Shown: positions 8,688-18,807, counted from the first letter of the stretch. The stretch: 64,000 nt of DNA from Methylomonas sp. 11b (GCF_000515215.1 NZ_KI911557.1:2227741-2291740), one strand, 5' to 3'. The notes: generated by a model not told the origin, from the sequence alone. A program made the numbers and translations.

Positions 8688-9557
8688 TTAAATACATTTT
8701 TCTGATTTGCCATATGCCAAAAACCCGCGCCAGATACCGACCAGGTTATAGAACGAATACGCCAGTTTTTGCGGATTGAAGGTGACCAGCGCCAAGGCCA
8801 TTTTTAACACCGGCGCGACAAACATCTTGCGCAGGATGTAATACCAAATGAACACATCATGCTGATTGGTAAACTTGCGGATATAAGCGCCGATGCCGGT
8901 GGAATACATCAGCATCCTGGCGGTACCGAGTTTGTAATGATCCTTGTTGGCGTGAAATATCTTGATCTCCGGCGTGTAGAACGCGTTACCGCCGGCTCGC
9001 AACAAGCGGTACAGCAGTTCGAAGCCTTCCGCGCCGGAATATTTGGAACCGATGCCAAAATCGTGATCCAGATGAAACTGCCGCCTATCGACCCGTTGCA
9101 AATCAAAAAACTGGGTAAATTCCACCCCCATCATCCGGAAACGATTGAAATAGCCGGCTTTGTGGCTATTCACGCCGATGCTGAACCGGGTGGCGGAAAA
9201 GTCGTAAGAACCTGCCACCAGAATGGCAAGGTCTTCGCGGCGCTTAAACTCAGCGACCACTTTTTCCAACACATCCTTGTCGTAGGCGCAATCGTCGTCC
9301 GGAAAGGCGACAATGCGGCCTTGCGCCAGGCCAATGCCGTAATCCCTGGCCCGGGCGTTGCCGGTAAAATCCACCTTGATGTGCTTGATGTCCATCAGCG
9401 TTCGGTAGGACTCCAGAATGGCGTCGAGCTTACCGTCGCGATTTTGATCGATGACGATCAGCTCGAAGTTTTTATAGGTTTGAAACAACAAGGACTTCAT
9501 AAAATCCAAGACTTCGCAGTCCCTGCCCAGCGTTGCCAACACCAACGAAATTTTCAT
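8688..9557 (-). CDS. Family 2 glycosyltransferase
   Basis: A 289-residue GT2 enzyme: ISLVLATLGR start, the NARARDYGI segment and the metal-binding FPDDDCAYD near residue 88-96. The C-terminal ~70 residues are hydrophobic and aromatic and may associate with the membrane. Its start overlaps the stop of the upstream gene by four bases. Role: one of four sugar transfers for the exopolysaccharide repeat. The sugar is not predictable. Confidence 0.88.
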   Translation of the reverse strand: MKISLVLATLGRDCEVLDFMKSLLFQTYKNFELIVIDQNRDGKLDAILESYRTLMDIKHIKVDFTGNARARDYGIGLAQGRIVAFPDDDCAYDKDVLEKVVAEFKRREDLAILVAGSYDFSATRFSIGVNSHKAGYFNRFRMMGVEFTQFFDLQRVDRRQFHLDHDFGIGSKYSGAEGFELLYRLLRAGGNAFYTPEIKIFHANKDHYKLGTARMLMYSTGIGAYIRKFTNQHDVFIWYYILRKMFVAPVLKMALALVTFNPQKLAYSFYNLVGIWRGFLAYGKSEKCI

Positions 9558-10345
9558 ATCGCACTCCCCGCCCAGTTACGAGCTTTTGCTTGCAGATAGA
9601 TTGTGGCTTCGTACCAAGTAAACATCAGCGCAAACTCCAAACCGGCCGCGCCGTCCAAAAATCCGCCGCGCAATAAATAGTGGTAACAAAACCGCGCAAG
9701 CACCCGGAGCCAGGAGCGCCCCAGCAATACGCTCAAGCGACCGCGCGTGGTCATCACCGCGCCGGCGGTTGGTTGTAACTGCACTTCCTGTGCGGCCTTA
9801 CCGACGTGTTTGTGCATCCATTCGATTATTTCGCCGTGATAAAAATAATGCTCGTAAGGAATTTCGGAATAACCAATACGGCAAGTATCCAACACCGCTT
9901 CGCCATGTCCGGTGTGATTGCGTACAAAACGGGTAGTCTCGCGGCGCACCAGCCTGGGGTGATAGATCGGATAGCCGGGCGCATGATTCAGACGTTTGCC
10001 GCGCAGATACAACACCGACGGCACCATCAATACATCGATGCCCTGCGTCTCGGACAGCTTGGCCTCAAACCAGTCGTAAAAGGCTTGCGGATAGATTTCG
10101 TCGGCATCGACGAACAAAATCCACGGCGTATCTATGCCGCACTGCCGAATCGCGAAATTGCGTTGTTCGGCAAAACCGGGCCATGGATTGCGATGAATCG
10201 CGCAGCCCCGTTCTTGGGCAATCGCCAGCGTGTTATCGGTACTGCCGGAATCGACGATCACGATGGGGTAGCGCTGCGGTATGCCCGCCAAGCAGCGCGG
10301 CAGGTTGGCTTCCTCGTTTTGGGTCAGAATAACGACGGTCAACAT
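9554..10345 (-). CDS. Family 2 glycosyltransferase, WaaE/KdtX-like
   Basis: A 263-residue transferase with ILTQNEEANLPRCL at the N-terminus, DSGSTDNT and the DxD metal site in LFVDADEIYP near residue 80. This is the pattern of the WaaE/KdtX group of lipopolysaccharide core beta-glucosyltransferases, which also contains exopolysaccharide enzymes. A membrane-associated segment, YHYLLRGGFLDG, lies near the C-terminus, as is usual for the group. It lies three bases after the methyltransferase gene. Confidence 0.88.
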   Translation of the reverse strand: MLTVVILTQNEEANLPRCLAGIPQRYPIVIVDSGSTDNTLAIAQERGCAIHRNPWPGFAEQRNFAIRQCGIDTPWILFVDADEIYPQAFYDWFEAKLSETQGIDVLMVPSVLYLRGKRLNHAPGYPIYHPRLVRRETTRFVRNHTGHGEAVLDTCRIGYSEIPYEHYFYHGEIIEWMHKHVGKAAQEVQLQPTAGAVMTTRGRLSVLLGRSWLRVLARFCYHYLLRGGFLDGAAGLEFALMFTWYEATIYLQAKARNWAGSAI

Positions 10346-10348
10346 AGC

Positions 10349-11293
10349 TTATTTCTTCACCGCATAGACGTTCAGGTAAATGCCCAAGCCCAACGCATCC
10401 ATTAACATTGCGAACGGGATCTGCGCATACTTAACCAAGGTGTCGGCCAATCTTGCCAACCCACCTGTCAGGCCCAAGCGCCTGGATAGCGCGTTGTACT
10501 GAATCCGGGTAACTTGCTCGGTTTTAATCACCTGCAAGCCGTTACGTTCCAGCAAGCTTTTCAGGCCTTGTTCGGTAAAATAATTCACGTGCTCCGGCAC
10601 CCACAGACAGGCGTTTTCCTTGGTGCCCAGCAGTTTGACCAAGAATGACGCATAGTTGGGCACAGCGCACGCCAGCACCCCGCCACTGTCCAGCAAACTA
10701 GCCACCTTGGCTATCGCCTCATCCGGCTCGAGCAGATGTTCTAACACTTGCGACATCACCACCACCCCAAATGTTTGCTCCGCTTGATATTGCTCGAACA
10801 TAATGGGCAAGGGCTGGTCGCCGTTTAAATCCTGAAACACCCGGTTTTCATACTGGCCGGGATTGATGCTGACGGTGCGATAACCCAGCAAACGCAAGGC
10901 TCTGGTATAAAAGCCAAAGCCGGAACCAATATCCAGAGCCCGGTGATTGCCGGACTTGTTCAACTGATCGGCGTGCAGCGCCATGCGCTTGGCATCCACG
11001 GTGCAGTTAGGAAAAGCCTCTTCCCTTACCAATACTTCGTCCAGCGTAATTGCCTGCGTCAGCGCCTGCCCCGAGTATTGATAGATGGCTTGTAACCACT
11101 GCCGATGCGGCGGTTGATTCAAAAATCCGGTGCCGCAGCACGCGCAGCGGTAAATCTGAAATGCTTTGCTGCTGGCGCTATCGGTGTATAGATAGTCTTT
11201 TTGCCGCCAAAAACCGATTTTTTCCCCGCCGCAAGCCACGCATGCGCGCAGCACTTCGCCGTAAATCTCTGTTGTCATTGTTGCGTATGTCAT
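10349..11293 (-). CDS. SAM-dependent methyltransferase with N-terminal zinc ribbon
   Basis: A 314-residue class I methyltransferase. CVACGG and CACCG near residues 18-22 and 48-52 form a probable zinc ribbon. SAM motif I is ALDIGSGFGF, and VLEHLLEPDEAI is the post-motif region seen in Methyltransf_23-type enzymes. It probably methylates a sugar or sugar precursor of the exopolysaccharide. The start at 11293 has GGTGA five bases upstream; the frame runs further back to 11449 but that part overlaps the flippase gene and has no homology features. Confidence 0.85.
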   Translation of the reverse strand: MTYATMTTEIYGEVLRACVACGGEKIGFWRQKDYLYTDSASSKAFQIYRCACCGTGFLNQPPHRQWLQAIYQYSGQALTQAITLDEVLVREEAFPNCTVDAKRMALHADQLNKSGNHRALDIGSGFGFYTRALRLLGYRTVSINPGQYENRVFQDLNGDQPLPIMFEQYQAEQTFGVVVMSQVLEHLLEPDEAIAKVASLLDSGGVLACAVPNYASFLVKLLGTKENACLWVPEHVNYFTEQGLKSLLERNGLQVIKTEQVTRIQYNALSRRLGLTGGLARLADTLVKYAQIPFAMLMDALGLGIYLNVYAVKK

Positions 11294-11313
11294 CGTGTTC
11301 ACCGTTGTCACTT

Positions 11314-12633
11314 TTAAGCATCCGCCGCTAGCGGCTCTTGTCTCAATGTTTGAATAGTTCCAGGCATGGCGCTGTGATTCGCTTGCCAGGGTTTTGCCAA
11401 CAGCGCCAACACCAAGGCTTCGATACCGAAATAGACCGGATTGGCCCAAGCCGCGCCAGGCAAGCCGTATTGGCTAACGAGTAAGGGAATCGTCATCGCC
11501 GCCGTCACCGCACCGCACAAGCGCCCTTTCAACAAGGTTTTGGTGCGTTTATGTGCCAGCAAGGGTTGCGCCACTGCGGTACCCAAAGCATGCAAGGCAC
11601 AGCCCAGCGCCATGGCCGGCATTAAATCCACCGCGGCGTGATAGGATTTTGCCAGCACCAGCGAAGCCACCCAATCCTTAGTCAGCAGCAACAGCAACAA
11701 ACCGACCGCGCCCAAAGCTGCGACACTGGCTATCCACAGCCATAAAATCGAAAAGGCCTTTTGCAATTGCTGTCCAGAAAAGGCTTGAAAATAAGCCGGC
11801 TGAAAGGTGCGCAGCAACACCATCGCGCTGCGGTTGAAGGCCTCGTTGACGATCATATACGTTGCGGCATACAGGCCCACGTCGGCGGCAGTCAGCAAAT
11901 AGCCGATCACATAGCGATCGCCCAAACCGTTGATCCAGAAAATCAATTCCATCGGGATTAAAGGCAAGGCATAAACCCACACTTCGCGGCGGAAACACCG
12001 GCTGGCAGTCGCTGGCATCCGCACGGCCTTTCGGCGTTTGACGACAACCCAAACCAGATTGGATAGCAAGCTGGCCAGGATATAACCCAGCAATACCCAT
12101 TCCGGATTGCCGCCCAACCACCAGACCAGCGCTATTGCCAAGGCAGGCCGTAAAATACTGTCGCTGGTTTGCCAAAGACTGGCCAGGCGCTGTTTGCGCT
12201 CGCCTATCGCCAACTGTATGCCCAGTTCGCGCTGTACCGTACTCGCTAACAATACACCGGCCAACAAAAACAGCACGGAGCTGCTATCGGTAAAATAGCC
12301 GTAGGCAAAACCGCCCAATATCAACAAACCAATCGACAGCGCGGTGGCTTGCAACGTCAAACATAAGACAGCAACATGTAAACCGTTGCGCTCAGCCGGA
12401 TTTTGGCATTCCGGCACCATCCGCATGCCGGCACAGATAAACGGATAAGAAAACACCGCCACGCCCAACGCCACAAAACCGTTCAACAACGCTACTTGAC
12501 CGTAAACCGCAGGACTAACCAGTTCGGTCAGCAAGCGTGTTCCCAGCAACAAGGCTAGCGCCGACGCCGCCTGGCCGAACAAAGCCCAAAAGGCATCGCC
12601 GCATAACTTGGAATTTTTTAAGGTACTAAACAT
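11314..12633 (-). CDS. Wzx-type lipid-linked oligosaccharide flippase
   Basis: A 439-residue polytopic membrane protein of the MATE/MVF polysaccharide exporter superfamily, with about 12 hydrophobic segments. The start FWALFGQAASALALLLGTRLL and the mid segment LGDRYVIGYLLTAADVGLY are typical. It should flip the finished repeat unit across the inner membrane for the polymerase encoded next to it. The ATG at 12633 is preferred over a TTG two codons earlier. Confidence 0.85.
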   Translation of the reverse strand: MFSTLKNSKLCGDAFWALFGQAASALALLLGTRLLTELVSPAVYGQVALLNGFVALGVAVFSYPFICAGMRMVPECQNPAERNGLHVAVLCLTLQATALSIGLLILGGFAYGYFTDSSSVLFLLAGVLLASTVQRELGIQLAIGERKQRLASLWQTSDSILRPALAIALVWWLGGNPEWVLLGYILASLLSNLVWVVVKRRKAVRMPATASRCFRREVWVYALPLIPMELIFWINGLGDRYVIGYLLTAADVGLYAATYMIVNEAFNRSAMVLLRTFQPAYFQAFSGQQLQKAFSILWLWIASVAALGAVGLLLLLLTKDWVASLVLAKSYHAAVDLMPAMALGCALHALGTAVAQPLLAHKRTKTLLKGRLCGAVTAAMTIPLLVSQYGLPGAAWANPVYFGIEALVLALLAKPWQANHSAMPGTIQTLRQEPLAADA

Positions 12634-12642
12634 ATGCAAGGG

Positions 12643-13905
12643 TTATCGCCAATGCTGCGAATAATTGGTTTGCGCGGATACCGGTGCTTGCAGGGTGTCC
12701 GAAGAAGCAACTCCGTGCTTTCTCGCCGCGGCACCTACCATCATGCCCCACAACAACATCAACAAGGCATTCTGCGGAAAATACTCCCACATATTGAAAG
12801 TCAGCCCAGCCGCGAAGATAAACATGGTCACCAGACCTTTATTGGGGTGGACAGACATCCGTGTCGTGATCCATAAAAACGTCAGATACGCCAACAAGCC
12901 GATCACGCCGTAGCCGTTCAACAAGAACAAATACAGGCTATCGGAATCGAATTGACCCGGAAAATACTCGGCACCAAACAGCAGATTGACGGTGTTGGAA
13001 CTCAAACCCAAACCCCAACCGAACAATACATCCATCGGATCGTGCACATGATTGGCAAACACTCTTTGCCACAAGTCGATCCGGCCGTCCTGGGTAGGGT
13101 CAGCATCGTCGCGGCCGCTCAATAACGGGCTGGACGCCAAAATCAACGCGCCTACCGCCAAAATTGGCGCCGGCATCACTAAAGCCCAGCGATCGCGCGG
13201 CCGCAATGCGGCGTAAACCTGAAAAAACACCACCAACAGCGAACTGATAAACGCGGTACGCGAACCGCTCAACAACGCTAAAAATACGCTCAGCGCCAAC
13301 CAGCGACGCATGCCGGGCACCACGGCAAACACCAGCGCGCAAGTCGCCATCGTCGCCCCGAATAAATTAGGACTGACGAAGGTGCCGAACGGCCGGCCAC
13401 CGCCCAACATCGACACGCCGAACAAGGGCGGCGCCCACAGGGCTTGGGCCAGGGCCAGACCGGTTTGCAACACCAGGTAATAGCGCAGATAGCTGGCGAA
13501 CTTGTGCAACACGTAATCGCCGGCGCCCAAGCGACTGGTGACAAAGCCGATCAGGGCCACCGGCAGATATTCGAACACCCGCAAGCCGGTCAGCGGCACG
13601 ACCAGCGGCAAATCCAGGTATAAGGCGTAACCCACTTCAAACAACACATAGCTACAAATCACGCCCAGAAACGCCAACACCGAACTGGTAAAAATCCCGT
13701 TGCGCAAACGCGGCTCCAGCCAGGCATACACAATCAGTAAGCCCAACAAAGCCTCACGCAGAATCCGCAAACCCATTTCCTGTTCGCCGTAGACTTCCTT
13801 GATACCGGCCCAAGCCGATTCGACTTGCGGCAACGAAGCAACCGTTGACGCACCGACCAGTGCAATCAACAGCAAAGGCAAATCTTTTTCCAAGCGGAGT
13901 CTCAT
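12643..13905 (-). CDS. O-antigen ligase/polymerase family protein (Wzy-like)
   Basis: A 420-residue protein with about ten membrane segments and one large periplasmic loop (around residues 255-320, containing the DGRIDLWQ and GWGLG motifs seen in the Wzy_C/O-antigen ligase family). By context it is the polymerase that joins repeat units in the periplasm. It lies between the Wzc-like and Wzx-like genes with gaps of about 9 bp on both sides. Polymerase and ligase members cannot be separated by sequence alone. Confidence 0.85.
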   Translation of the reverse strand: MRLRLEKDLPLLLIALVGASTVASLPQVESAWAGIKEVYGEQEMGLRILREALLGLLIVYAWLEPRLRNGIFTSSVLAFLGVICSYVLFEVGYALYLDLPLVVPLTGLRVFEYLPVALIGFVTSRLGAGDYVLHKFASYLRYYLVLQTGLALAQALWAPPLFGVSMLGGGRPFGTFVSPNLFGATMATCALVFAVVPGMRRWLALSVFLALLSGSRTAFISSLLVVFFQVYAALRPRDRWALVMPAPILAVGALILASSPLLSGRDDADPTQDGRIDLWQRVFANHVHDPMDVLFGWGLGLSSNTVNLLFGAEYFPGQFDSDSLYLFLLNGYGVIGLLAYLTFLWITTRMSVHPNKGLVTMFIFAAGLTFNMWEYFPQNALLMLLWGMMVGAAARKHGVASSDTLQAPVSAQTNYSQHWR

Positions 13906-13914
13906 CGTTGCTCG

Positions 13915-16269
13915 TTAAACCCGCTCGTCGGTTTCGGCGGGAACCGGCAACAACTCCCTATCCAACTGCTTGCCCAACCAGTCACCCACTGCATGATATT
14001 TATCGCTCCAGGAGGATTCGTCCTTCGGTTCCTGATCGGCGCGTTGATAGGCGTAACCGTAGTACGGATAGTAAGACGAACCTTCTTTCATATCGTTGAT
14101 GATGAAGCCATTCGGTTTGATGCCCACTTGTTGGAAACGGCGGGCGCTAACTTCCAATTCCTGCGCGGTGTACCGGCCTTCTTTCACCACCAGGAACGTG
14201 GCGTCGGCGTGCTTGCCTAGAATCGCCGCATCGGTGGCACCCAGAATCGGCGGCGAATCGATGACGATATGGTTATAAAAGCTTTTCAGTTGCTCCAGGG
14301 TTTCGGACAACTCGCCCAGCACCAGTAATTCGGCCGGGTTTAACACCATATTGCCGCGCGGGATCAAATCGATTCCCACATCCGGCAAGCTGACGATCAC
14401 TTCGCCCAGAGTGGCCCGGCCTGCCAGCAAATCGGACAAGCCCGGTTGCTTGCCTATCGAAAATGTATCGTGCAAACGGCCGTTGCGCATATCGGCATCG
14501 ATCACCAACACCCGTTTTTTGATGCTGGCCAGCAAAGCCGCCAAGTTGGCGCTGACAAAGGATTTACCCATGCCCGGCGCCGGACTGCTGACCATGATCA
14601 CCTTGCTTTCATGCTGCGCCAAAGTGGCTTCCAGCGTGGTGCGCAGACCGCGCAGCGACTCGACGGAGATATCCAACGGATCCTGGCTGACTAAAATGCC
14701 GTTGTCTTTATCCTTGCCCAGCAAGCGTCCCAATTTATGCTGCTTTTTGCTGTGCGGAATCGCGGCGAACAGCGGTAAACCAACTTGATATTCCAGTAAG
14801 GCCGGATAGTTATCGTGGCGTTGCAAGGAATGTCTGAGGAAAATCAAAGCCGAGCCCAGGCTCAAGCCCAACAGACCGGCAATCGCCAACAACAAGCCCG
14901 GTTTGGGCCAATAAGGTTTTTCCGGCGTGACCGCAAAATCGACGATGCGCGAATTACCCAACGAGCCAGCGGCAGCGATGCGTTGTTCCTGGGCGCTATT
15001 CAACAAAGAGGTATACAGCTCGGTGTTGACCTGCACGTCGCGCGACAAACTCACCATGTTTTGCTGGGTTTTCGGCAAATCCTTGATGCGCTTTTCCAAA
15101 GCCGCCAGCTTGTTATTCACGCGTTTGATCTGCGCGTTGGTAGAGATCATGTCCGGATGCTCGGATTCCAAGCGCTGGCTTTGTTCGTCGTATTTTTGTT
15201 TGAGTTGAATGCCCAGGGTTTCCATATCCGAAGCCTGTTTCAACAGGATCTCGGCTTCCGCGGAAATGTCCACCGCGCCATGTTGCTGGCGATACGCGCT
15301 CAAACCTTGCTCGGCTTTTTCCAGACGTTCCTTGACGATGGGCAACTGGCTTTCCAGAAAACCCAGCTTTTGCGAGGCTTCCGCCGACTCCCAATTCACC
15401 GTGGCATTCACGTAAATTGCCGCAATATCGTTCACCGATTTGGCCAGTTGCTCCGGGTCGCGGCCTTTCAATTCCACGCTCAGAATATCGGTGTCCTTGG
15501 ACACTTCTTTGACCGCAAAAGCTTTTTGCAGGGTTTCGATAGCCGACAGCGCGGTGCGGCGGGTTAATGCGAAATGCGTACCCGGATGTGCTTCCAGGGT
15601 TTCAACTTTAATGGTCACCGGAGTTTTCTCGCCGATTTCGGCACTCAATACTTCGCCAACTTGGCCCGCCAACAATTCGTCGCCGCGTGGATCGATTAAT
15701 TGGAAACGACCGGCTTCCAGCGCGATCAAGGTAAATTCCTTTTCAAGATAGCGATCCGGCACGCTGAACGCGGCAATTTTCAGCTTTTCGCCACCCCAGG
15801 CCCAACGGCTGAAACCCCACCAGGCATCCGCGATACCGTCATGGGCATCGTGCCGGCGCGCCAGCGTTTCGCCGATCAACGGAAAAAAGTAAGGCTCGGT
15901 TTCTATGGTCAAATTCAGGTTATCCACGACTTTGCCCAACACCGAACGCGATCGTAAAATCTCCACTTCCCGCTGCGCGCGCGGGCTTTCCGCTTCTGCC
16001 GGCGCTTGATTGTTTTCGCTGCGCAGCGTCGCGGACAGCAACGCCTTGTTTTTATCGATCCGCAGCAAGGCATCGGCCTTGTAGGTGCGCGGGGCCAACA
16101 CCAAATAAACCGTGGTGACCAGCAACACCGAACATAGCGCGATAAAAATGGTTTTCCGGCCTTCGATCAGCAAATCGACGTAGTCGCGAATACTGACGCT
16201 AGGCTCTGCCATCCGCGACTGATTCAGCGGCTGCAAGATCGGAGTAGCTTCGTTTTGTGAGTAAATCAT
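13915..16269 (-). CDS. wzc: Exopolysaccharide co-polymerase with BY-kinase domain (Wzc-like)
   Basis: A 784-residue inner-membrane protein. A Wzz chain-length domain starts with a membrane segment near residues 35-55, followed by a long periplasmic coiled-coil region. The Pro-rich PEKPYWPKPG stretch precedes the second membrane segment (near 450). The C-terminal tyrosine autokinase has Walker A PAPGMGKS near 562, Walker A' VLVIDADMR near 590, Walker B IVIDSPP near 669 and a Tyr cluster YYPYYGYAY near 735. It controls chain length and couples polymerisation to export through the Wza channel encoded 3 bp upstream. No Wzb phosphatase gene is present in the operon. Confidence 0.93.
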   Translation of the reverse strand: MIYSQNEATPILQPLNQSRMAEPSVSIRDYVDLLIEGRKTIFIALCSVLLVTTVYLVLAPRTYKADALLRIDKNKALLSATLRSENNQAPAEAESPRAQREVEILRSRSVLGKVVDNLNLTIETEPYFFPLIGETLARRHDAHDGIADAWWGFSRWAWGGEKLKIAAFSVPDRYLEKEFTLIALEAGRFQLIDPRGDELLAGQVGEVLSAEIGEKTPVTIKVETLEAHPGTHFALTRRTALSAIETLQKAFAVKEVSKDTDILSVELKGRDPEQLAKSVNDIAAIYVNATVNWESAEASQKLGFLESQLPIVKERLEKAEQGLSAYRQQHGAVDISAEAEILLKQASDMETLGIQLKQKYDEQSQRLESEHPDMISTNAQIKRVNNKLAALEKRIKDLPKTQQNMVSLSRDVQVNTELYTSLLNSAQEQRIAAAGSLGNSRIVDFAVTPEKPYWPKPGLLLAIAGLLGLSLGSALIFLRHSLQRHDNYPALLEYQVGLPLFAAIPHSKKQHKLGRLLGKDKDNGILVSQDPLDISVESLRGLRTTLEATLAQHESKVIMVSSPAPGMGKSFVSANLAALLASIKKRVLVIDADMRNGRLHDTFSIGKQPGLSDLLAGRATLGEVIVSLPDVGIDLIPRGNMVLNPAELLVLGELSETLEQLKSFYNHIVIDSPPILGATDAAILGKHADATFLVVKEGRYTAQELEVSARRFQQVGIKPNGFIINDMKEGSSYYPYYGYAYQRADQEPKDESSWSDKYHAVGDWLGKQLDRELLPVPAETDERV

Positions 16270-16272
16270 TGG

Positions 16273-17373
16273 TTACATCCCCATCATCGCGGCTTGCGAC
16301 ATGATTGCGGTAAACGAGCCAGGTAAAATCTGGTTCAGCACCCGCGACCATTGCGTGACACCGGCGGTACCGATGAACAGCGTGTCGTGGGCTTGCAGCG
16401 GAAATTGGTCGGCTAGAATCATCGCGTCGGGCGATTCGGCATCCAGTTGGAAAATTTCCGGATGCATGTCGCCGGCGCGAATGACATAAATATCGCCGGG
16501 CCGCGAGGTATTGAAATCAACCCCGGAGGCTTCGGCCAAGGCTTGCGACAGAGTCATCCGGCCTTTGTTGATCTGGATGGCTTGCTGGCGATTGGCCTCG
16601 CCCATCACAAATACCTTGCTGTCTTTTTGATCGCCGACATTCAGCACGTCGCCGTCTTTCAACAGCAGGTTCTGGGTGGTCAGGCCTTTTTCGTACATGG
16701 ACTGCACATCCAGCTTGTAAAGTTTGCCGTCGCGGGCCAGCGCCACATTGGCAAAATCCGAATCTTTAGTAGAACCGCCAGCGCGGGTAATAGCTTCCGC
16801 GACGGTTAAAGGCGTTTCGTTCATGGTCTGCACGCCGGGCCGCACCACTTCACCCACCACCGCCACCCGATGCGCCTGGAAGGACAGCACGCGGATATCC
16901 AGTTTGACCTTTTTGAAATACTTGGACAGCTCGCGGGTCAAGTCGGCGCGGGCTTCGCTGACGGTTTTACCAGCCACGTGAATGCTGCCGACATAGGGGT
17001 AATACAGGTCACCGTTCTCATCCACGACTTTACCGGCCAGTTCCGGCATGATTTTCTCGCCGCCGGGATCGTTCAGTTCCGGATGCTCCCAGACCGTAAT
17101 CTGCAATCTATCTTGCGGACCGATGCGGTAGCTGGTTTTGTTGGGGTCTACAGGTGGCAGGCTATTAATGGCCTGCTGACGGTTATTCTCCCGCTCGATG
17201 ATCAAATCGGCGGTAATCGGCACGATGCGGACTTTTTCCTTAACCAATTGCCCGTCTTTTTTCATCGGCATCTCGATTTCGGTCAGACCGTTATCGGTAT
17301 TCATATCCATGCCCGGCGCCAGGAAACAACCGGGCAAGGTTAAAATCAGCATGATGGGAATCAATCTAAACAT
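16273..17373 (-). CDS. wza: Outer-membrane polysaccharide export lipoprotein (Wza-like)
   Basis: A 366-residue lipoprotein with a lipobox LPGC at residue 13-16. A Poly_export domain follows (YRIGPQDRLQITVWEHPELN near residue 82), then SLBB domains (VAVVGEVVRPGVQ and VFVMGEANRQQAIQ). The C-terminal segment would form the outer-membrane pore helix. It builds the export channel that works with the Wzc-like protein encoded immediately downstream. The length matches the family. Confidence 0.92.
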   Translation of the reverse strand: MFRLIPIMLILTLPGCFLAPGMDMNTDNGLTEIEMPMKKDGQLVKEKVRIVPITADLIIERENNRQQAINSLPPVDPNKTSYRIGPQDRLQITVWEHPELNDPGGEKIMPELAGKVVDENGDLYYPYVGSIHVAGKTVSEARADLTRELSKYFKKVKLDIRVLSFQAHRVAVVGEVVRPGVQTMNETPLTVAEAITRAGGSTKDSDFANVALARDGKLYKLDVQSMYEKGLTTQNLLLKDGDVLNVGDQKDSKVFVMGEANRQQAIQINKGRMTLSQALAEASGVDFNTSRPGDIYVIRAGDMHPEIFQLDAESPDAMILADQFPLQAHDTLFIGTAGVTQWSRVLNQILPGSFTAIMSQAAMMGM

Positions 17374-17385
17374 GTAAGCGTTTCC

Positions 17386-18807
17386 TTAGTAGGCGTTTTT
17401 ATTGATAAATCCGGTCAGCACAGTGCGGAAGGCGATCTCCAGATCGAACCACAGCGACCAATGCTGGATGTAATACAAATCATGTTCGATGCGGCGGTTC
17501 AAATCGGTGTCGCCGCGCCAGCCGTTGACTTGCGCCCAACCAGTAATGCCGGCTTTCACCATGTGTTTTTTCATGTAGTTGGGGACTTGATCCTTAAACA
17601 CTTCGACAAAGTCAGGACGCTCAGGGCGTGGACCTACCAGAGACATATCGCCACGCAACACATTGATCAATTGCGGCAGTTCGTCCAGGCTGGTTTTGCG
17701 CAGGAAAGCACCGAATGGTGTAGCGCGATTCTCGCCGGGCTTGGCCCAGACCGCTCCGGTTTTGGCTTCGGCATCGACCGGCATGGAGCGGAATTTCAGC
17801 ATCGTGAACGAACGATTATTCCAACCCACCCGCTCCTGACGATAAAACACCGGGCCGCGTGAACTCAGCTTCACGCCCACTGCCAGGAACAACATTAAGG
17901 GGCTGATCAACAGCAACAGAATCAAGGCCAGCAAGCGATCCTCAATTTCTTTGATATAGCGATTGATGCCATGCAATGGCGATACCGAGAAATCCAAAGT
18001 TGGAATGCCGGCCACTGTGTTCAGGCTAAGGAATTTGCTTTGTTTGAAGGCAAAGCAGTCGATCACCAGACGAATGCTGACCGGCAGATGACGCAGTTGA
18101 TACTGGGCCCGCTCGGTCAAGGATTCGCCTTGATAGGCCACCCACACTTCGTCAATAGATTGACTGGAAATAATGCTGGGCAAATCGTCTAATGTACCCA
18201 ATCTTGGCAAGACGTAATCGCTGATTGCCTGCCGCTCTTCTGAGCGATCATCGACATAACCGATAACTTGCAGGCCAGCCCAAGATGAATGATTCAACTG
18301 CCGAGCAACTGCCACCGCCATTTGATTCAAACCGACCATCACAATGCGGCCCTGCGACCAGCCGCGAGCCCGCAAGAAAAGTAAAACTTGCGACAGCACC
18401 CCGCGTGCCACCAGCACAAACACCAAACCCAGCACACCCCAGGAAGCAATCCAGCGATAACTGGAACCGAACCAAAAATGCATCCGCACCAAGGCAACAA
18501 TGGATACCACTGCCACCAAAGCCGAAATCCAGGCCCTGACGATACGGGCAATTTCGCCGCGCATCGCATCGTTACGCCAAGGCCGATATACCTGGCCTAT
18601 TTCAAAGAAGATGATGGCGCCGAGTATGCCCAGCGCGATAACGATCCGATAATCCTGATCGATAACATATTCGCGTAACCAGAAATAATGAGTCACCCAA
18701 GCGGCAGCAAACAACATGGCGACATCGATGATGCGCAGTAACAGAATCACCGTGTGACCGTACTGTTTAAAAAGCCCGTTGAATATATTTCCCAAACCGA
18801 GTGGCAT
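17386..18807 (-). CDS. Undecaprenyl-phosphate sugar phosphotransferase (WcaJ-like)
   Basis: A 473-residue polyprenyl-phosphate hexose-1-phosphate transferase that starts the exopolysaccharide repeat unit. It has four N-terminal membrane segments, a CoA-binding-like Rossmann domain (MVGLNQMAVAVARQL), a fifth membrane segment, and the catalytic C-terminal domain with FYRQERVGWNNRSFTMLKFRSM, KTSLDELPQLINVL, GDMSLVGPRPE and GITGWAQVNGWRGDT. These are hallmarks of the glucose-1-P transferase group. The ATG at 18807 has GGGG about eight bases upstream; a TTG start at 18843 is possible. First gene of the ten-gene operon. Confidence 0.92.
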   Translation of the reverse strand: MPLGLGNIFNGLFKQYGHTVILLLRIIDVAMLFAAAWVTHYFWLREYVIDQDYRIVIALGILGAIIFFEIGQVYRPWRNDAMRGEIARIVRAWISALVAVVSIVALVRMHFWFGSSYRWIASWGVLGLVFVLVARGVLSQVLLFLRARGWSQGRIVMVGLNQMAVAVARQLNHSSWAGLQVIGYVDDRSEERQAISDYVLPRLGTLDDLPSIISSQSIDEVWVAYQGESLTERAQYQLRHLPVSIRLVIDCFAFKQSKFLSLNTVAGIPTLDFSVSPLHGINRYIKEIEDRLLALILLLLISPLMLFLAVGVKLSSRGPVFYRQERVGWNNRSFTMLKFRSMPVDAEAKTGAVWAKPGENRATPFGAFLRKTSLDELPQLINVLRGDMSLVGPRPERPDFVEVFKDQVPNYMKKHMVKAGITGWAQVNGWRGDTDLNRRIEHDLYYIQHWSLWFDLEIAFRTVLTGFINKNAY

